A program made the position numbers and the translations under genes. A stretch of DNA of 64,000 nt, from assembly GCF_022171985.1 (NCBI RefSeq), contig NZ_JAJVHF010000001.1:248001-312000 (forward strand). Reading direction: 5' to 3'. The notes below the pieces were generated by a model that was not told the origin of the DNA, ran no database searches, and saw nothing but the letters and a program-made list of their open reading frames with translations. Of the stretch, positions 62,199 through 64,000 are shown piece by piece. Origin of the DNA: Huaxiibacter chinensis (GTDB taxonomy: Bacteria; Pseudomonadota; Gammaproteobacteria; Enterobacterales; Enterobacteriaceae). The first letter of the stretch is position 1. Each line of letters opens with the position of its first letter.

Positions 62199-64000
62199 AT
62201 GATGTCTTTCATTATTCATACCAGGGATGGGCAACGTCAGCCTGTCGCAACACCTTCGTTGCTGGCAGCCTGTATTGCTATGGCATTGATGCCAGCCATG
62301 AGTTTTGCCGCGCCGACAAGCGAAGAGACGCTGCTTGTCGACGGATCCTCTCAGTCCGGCCAGGACAGTGAAGCACAGGATTACAACGTAAAAACCACGA
62401 CCGTTGGCACGAAAATGCAGATGGTCCAGCGCGATATTCCTCAGTCAGTGACTATCGTGAGTCAGCAGCGAATGGAAGATCAACAGCTTCAGACGCTGGG
62501 CGATGTGATGGATAACACGATGGGGATCAGCAAAAGTACGGCTGATTCCGATCGCAGCAGCTATTACTCGCGTGGTTTTGAAATCGATAATTATATGATC
62601 GATGGCATCCCGACCTATTTTGAGTCGCGATGGAATTTGGGTGATGCGCTCTCGGATACCGCCCTTTACGAGCGCGTAGAGGTCGTTCGCGGCGCAAATG
62701 GTTTAATGACCGGGACAGGTAACCCGTCTGCGGCCATCAATATGGTGCGTAAGCACGCCACCAGCCGCGAGTTTAAAGGTAACCTTTCGGCCGAATACGG
62801 TAGCTGGAATAAACAACGTTACGTCATGGATATGCAAAGCCCGTTGACCGCTGATGGCAATGTGCGCGGGCGTATCGTGGCGGGTTACCAGGATAACGAC
62901 TCCTGGCTGGACAATTACAACCAGAAGAAAACGTTCTTCTCAGGGATCCTTGACGCCGACCTGGGCGACACCACCTCGCTCGCCGCGGGTTATGAGTACC
63001 AGCGAATTGATGTGAACAATCAGACCTGGGGCGGCCTGCCGCGCTGGAACACGGACGGGAGCGTCAGACATTATGACCGTGCCCACAGCACGGCCCCTGA
63101 CTGGGCTTACAATGATAAAGAGTTCAACAAGTTCTTCGTCACCCTGAAGCAACGCTTTGCCGAAAACTGGCAGGCCACCTTAAACGCCACCCATACTGAA
63201 GCGAAATTTGACAGCAAGGCGATGTATCTTGACGCGCTCGTCGACAAGAACACGGGAATGCTGACAGGCCCGTATGTGAATTATGGCCCGGGCTACGATT
63301 ACATAGGCGGGACGGGATGGAACAGTGGCAAGCGTAAGGTTGACGCGGTCGATCTCTTTGCCGACGGCGGTTACGAGCTTTTTGATCGTCAGCACACCAT
63401 GATGATCGGCGCAAGCTATAGCCGCCAGACCAACCGGTACACGAACTCGTGGTCTAACGTCTTCCCTGATGAGCTGGGCAGTTTCTATGACTATGACGGT
63501 AATTTCCCGGAAACCAACTGGGGCTCCCAGGCGCTGGCGCAGGATGACAAGACCTATATGAAGTCGCTCTACGCGGCGACCCGTATTTCCCTTGCCGACC
63601 CGCTGCATCTCATTCTTGGCGCGCGCTATACCAACTGGCGTGTCGATACCATGACTTATGGTATGGAGAAAAACCACACCACGCCTTACGCCGGGCTGGT
63701 ATATGACATCAACGAGAACTGGTCTGCTTACGGCAGTTATACCTCTATTTTCCAGCCGCAAAATTACCGCGACAGCAGTGGAAAATATCTGGCGCCGATT
63801 ACCGGTAATAACTATGAAGTGGGTCTGAAATCTGACTGGATGAACAGCCGTTTGACGACCACGCTCGCCCTGTTCCGTATCGAACAGGATAATCTGGGCC
63901 AGAGCACGGGCCGGATTATTCCGGGCACCAGCGATACTGCCTATGAAGGTGTCGATGGAACCGTGAGCAAAGGGGTGGAATTCGAAATCAACGGGGCGCT
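62199..64000 (+). CDS. fhuE: Ferric coprogen/rhodotorulate receptor FhuE, 5' part
   Basis: The first 600 codons of a TonB-dependent receptor; the rest lies past the window. A signal peptide (to about residue 37, MSFA-AP) and the start of the plug (MQMVQRDIPQSVTIVSQQRM) are followed by plug motif RVEVVRGANGLMTGTGNPSAAINMVRK and barrel segments such as HLILGARYTNWRVDTMTYG. It closely follows E. coli FhuE, which imports coprogen, ferrioxamine B and rhodotorulic acid. Two adjacent ATGs are possible with AAAGGG in front. No stop codon is reached inside the window, and no frameshift is seen. Confidence 0.95.
   Translation, partial: MMSFIIHTRDGQRQPVATPSLLAACIAMALMPAMSFAAPTSEETLLVDGSSQSGQDSEAQDYNVKTTTVGTKMQMVQRDIPQSVTIVSQQRMEDQQLQTLGDVMDNTMGISKSTADSDRSSYYSRGFEIDNYMIDGIPTYFESRWNLGDALSDTALYERVEVVRGANGLMTGTGNPSAAINMVRKHATSREFKGNLSAEYGSWNKQRYVMDMQSPLTADGNVRGRIVAGYQDNDSWLDNYNQKKTFFSGILDADLGDTTSLAAGYEYQRIDVNNQTWGGLPRWNTDGSVRHYDRAHSTAPDWAYNDKEFNKFFVTLKQRFAENWQATLNATHTEAKFDSKAMYLDALVDKNTGMLTGPYVNYGPGYDYIGGTGWNSGKRKVDAVDLFADGGYELFDRQHTMMIGASYSRQTNRYTNSWSNVFPDELGSFYDYDGNFPETNWGSQALAQDDKTYMKSLYAATRISLADPLHLILGARYTNWRVDTMTYGMEKNHTTPYAGLVYDINENWSAYGSYTSIFQPQNYRDSSGKYLAPITGNNYEVGLKSDWMNSRLTTTLALFRIEQDNLGQSTGRIIPGTSDTAYEGVDGTVSKGVEFEINGA

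Overview
The window is a chromosomal segment of a gamma-proteobacterium of the family Enterobacteriaceae. Nearly every gene is recognisable as an ortholog of an Escherichia coli K-12 gene, most with matching lengths. The extra genes (orphan iutA, a copper TonB receptor, a GH31/MFS pair, a second RyhB-type sRNA) and the divergence from E. coli suggest an Enterobacter/Lelliottia-like or related genus; this placement is inference. I saw no insertion sequence, prophage, CRISPR array, tRNA or rRNA. About 55 protein genes are called, four of them very small (yoaI, yoaK, yoaJ, a yncL-like gene).

Region 1 (1-25,350) follows the K-12 sppA-to-yeaQ order: sppA end, ansA-pncA, yajD (where K-12 carries the ydjE-ydjL cluster), yeaC, msrB, gapA, yeaD, yeaE, mipA, yeaGH behind a perfect sigma-54 promoter, dgcZ, yeaK, a TonB-dependent copper receptor, yoaI, an MFS transporter plus GH31 glycosidase, yeaL, nimR/nimT, a CTP-synthase-like amidotransferase, a DUF523 gene, yeaO, an unknown gene, yoaF, dgcP, yoaK-yoaJ and yeaQ. 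Two diguanylate cyclases lie here.

Region 2 (25,350-26,400) is the junction. It holds a RyhB-2/IsrE-type small RNA under a perfect palindromic Fur-like box, a 30-residue membrane peptide, a hairpin-rich stretch with no gene, and a 70-residue unknown protein.

Region 3 (26,400-51,000) follows the K-12 icd-to-mfd block: icd, rluE-nudJ-mnmA-hflD-purB, phoPQ with its PhoP box, roxA, pepT, potABCD, cobB, nagK, lolCDE, ycfT and mfd. In K-12 this block is far from region 1, so the join marks a different chromosome arrangement.

Region 4 (51,000-64,000) holds ldtC, bhsA/comR (copper-responsive), an orphan iutA with a strong Fur box, ycfJ, ndh with a perfect FNR box, the ycfP-nagZ-thiK-lpoB-ycfL-hinT operon (envelope growth and peptidoglycan recycling) and the first 600 codons of fhuE, cut by the window edge.

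Themes are metal handling (RyhB-2, IutA, FhuE, copper receptor, ComR/BhsA), cell-envelope maintenance (LolCDE, LpoB, NagZ, NagK, LdtC, MipA) and PhoPQ signalling. I found no convincing wholly new system. The best leads are the accessory insertions around yoaI, the amidotransferase/DUF523/yeaO neighbourhood, and the structured stretch beside ryhB-2.
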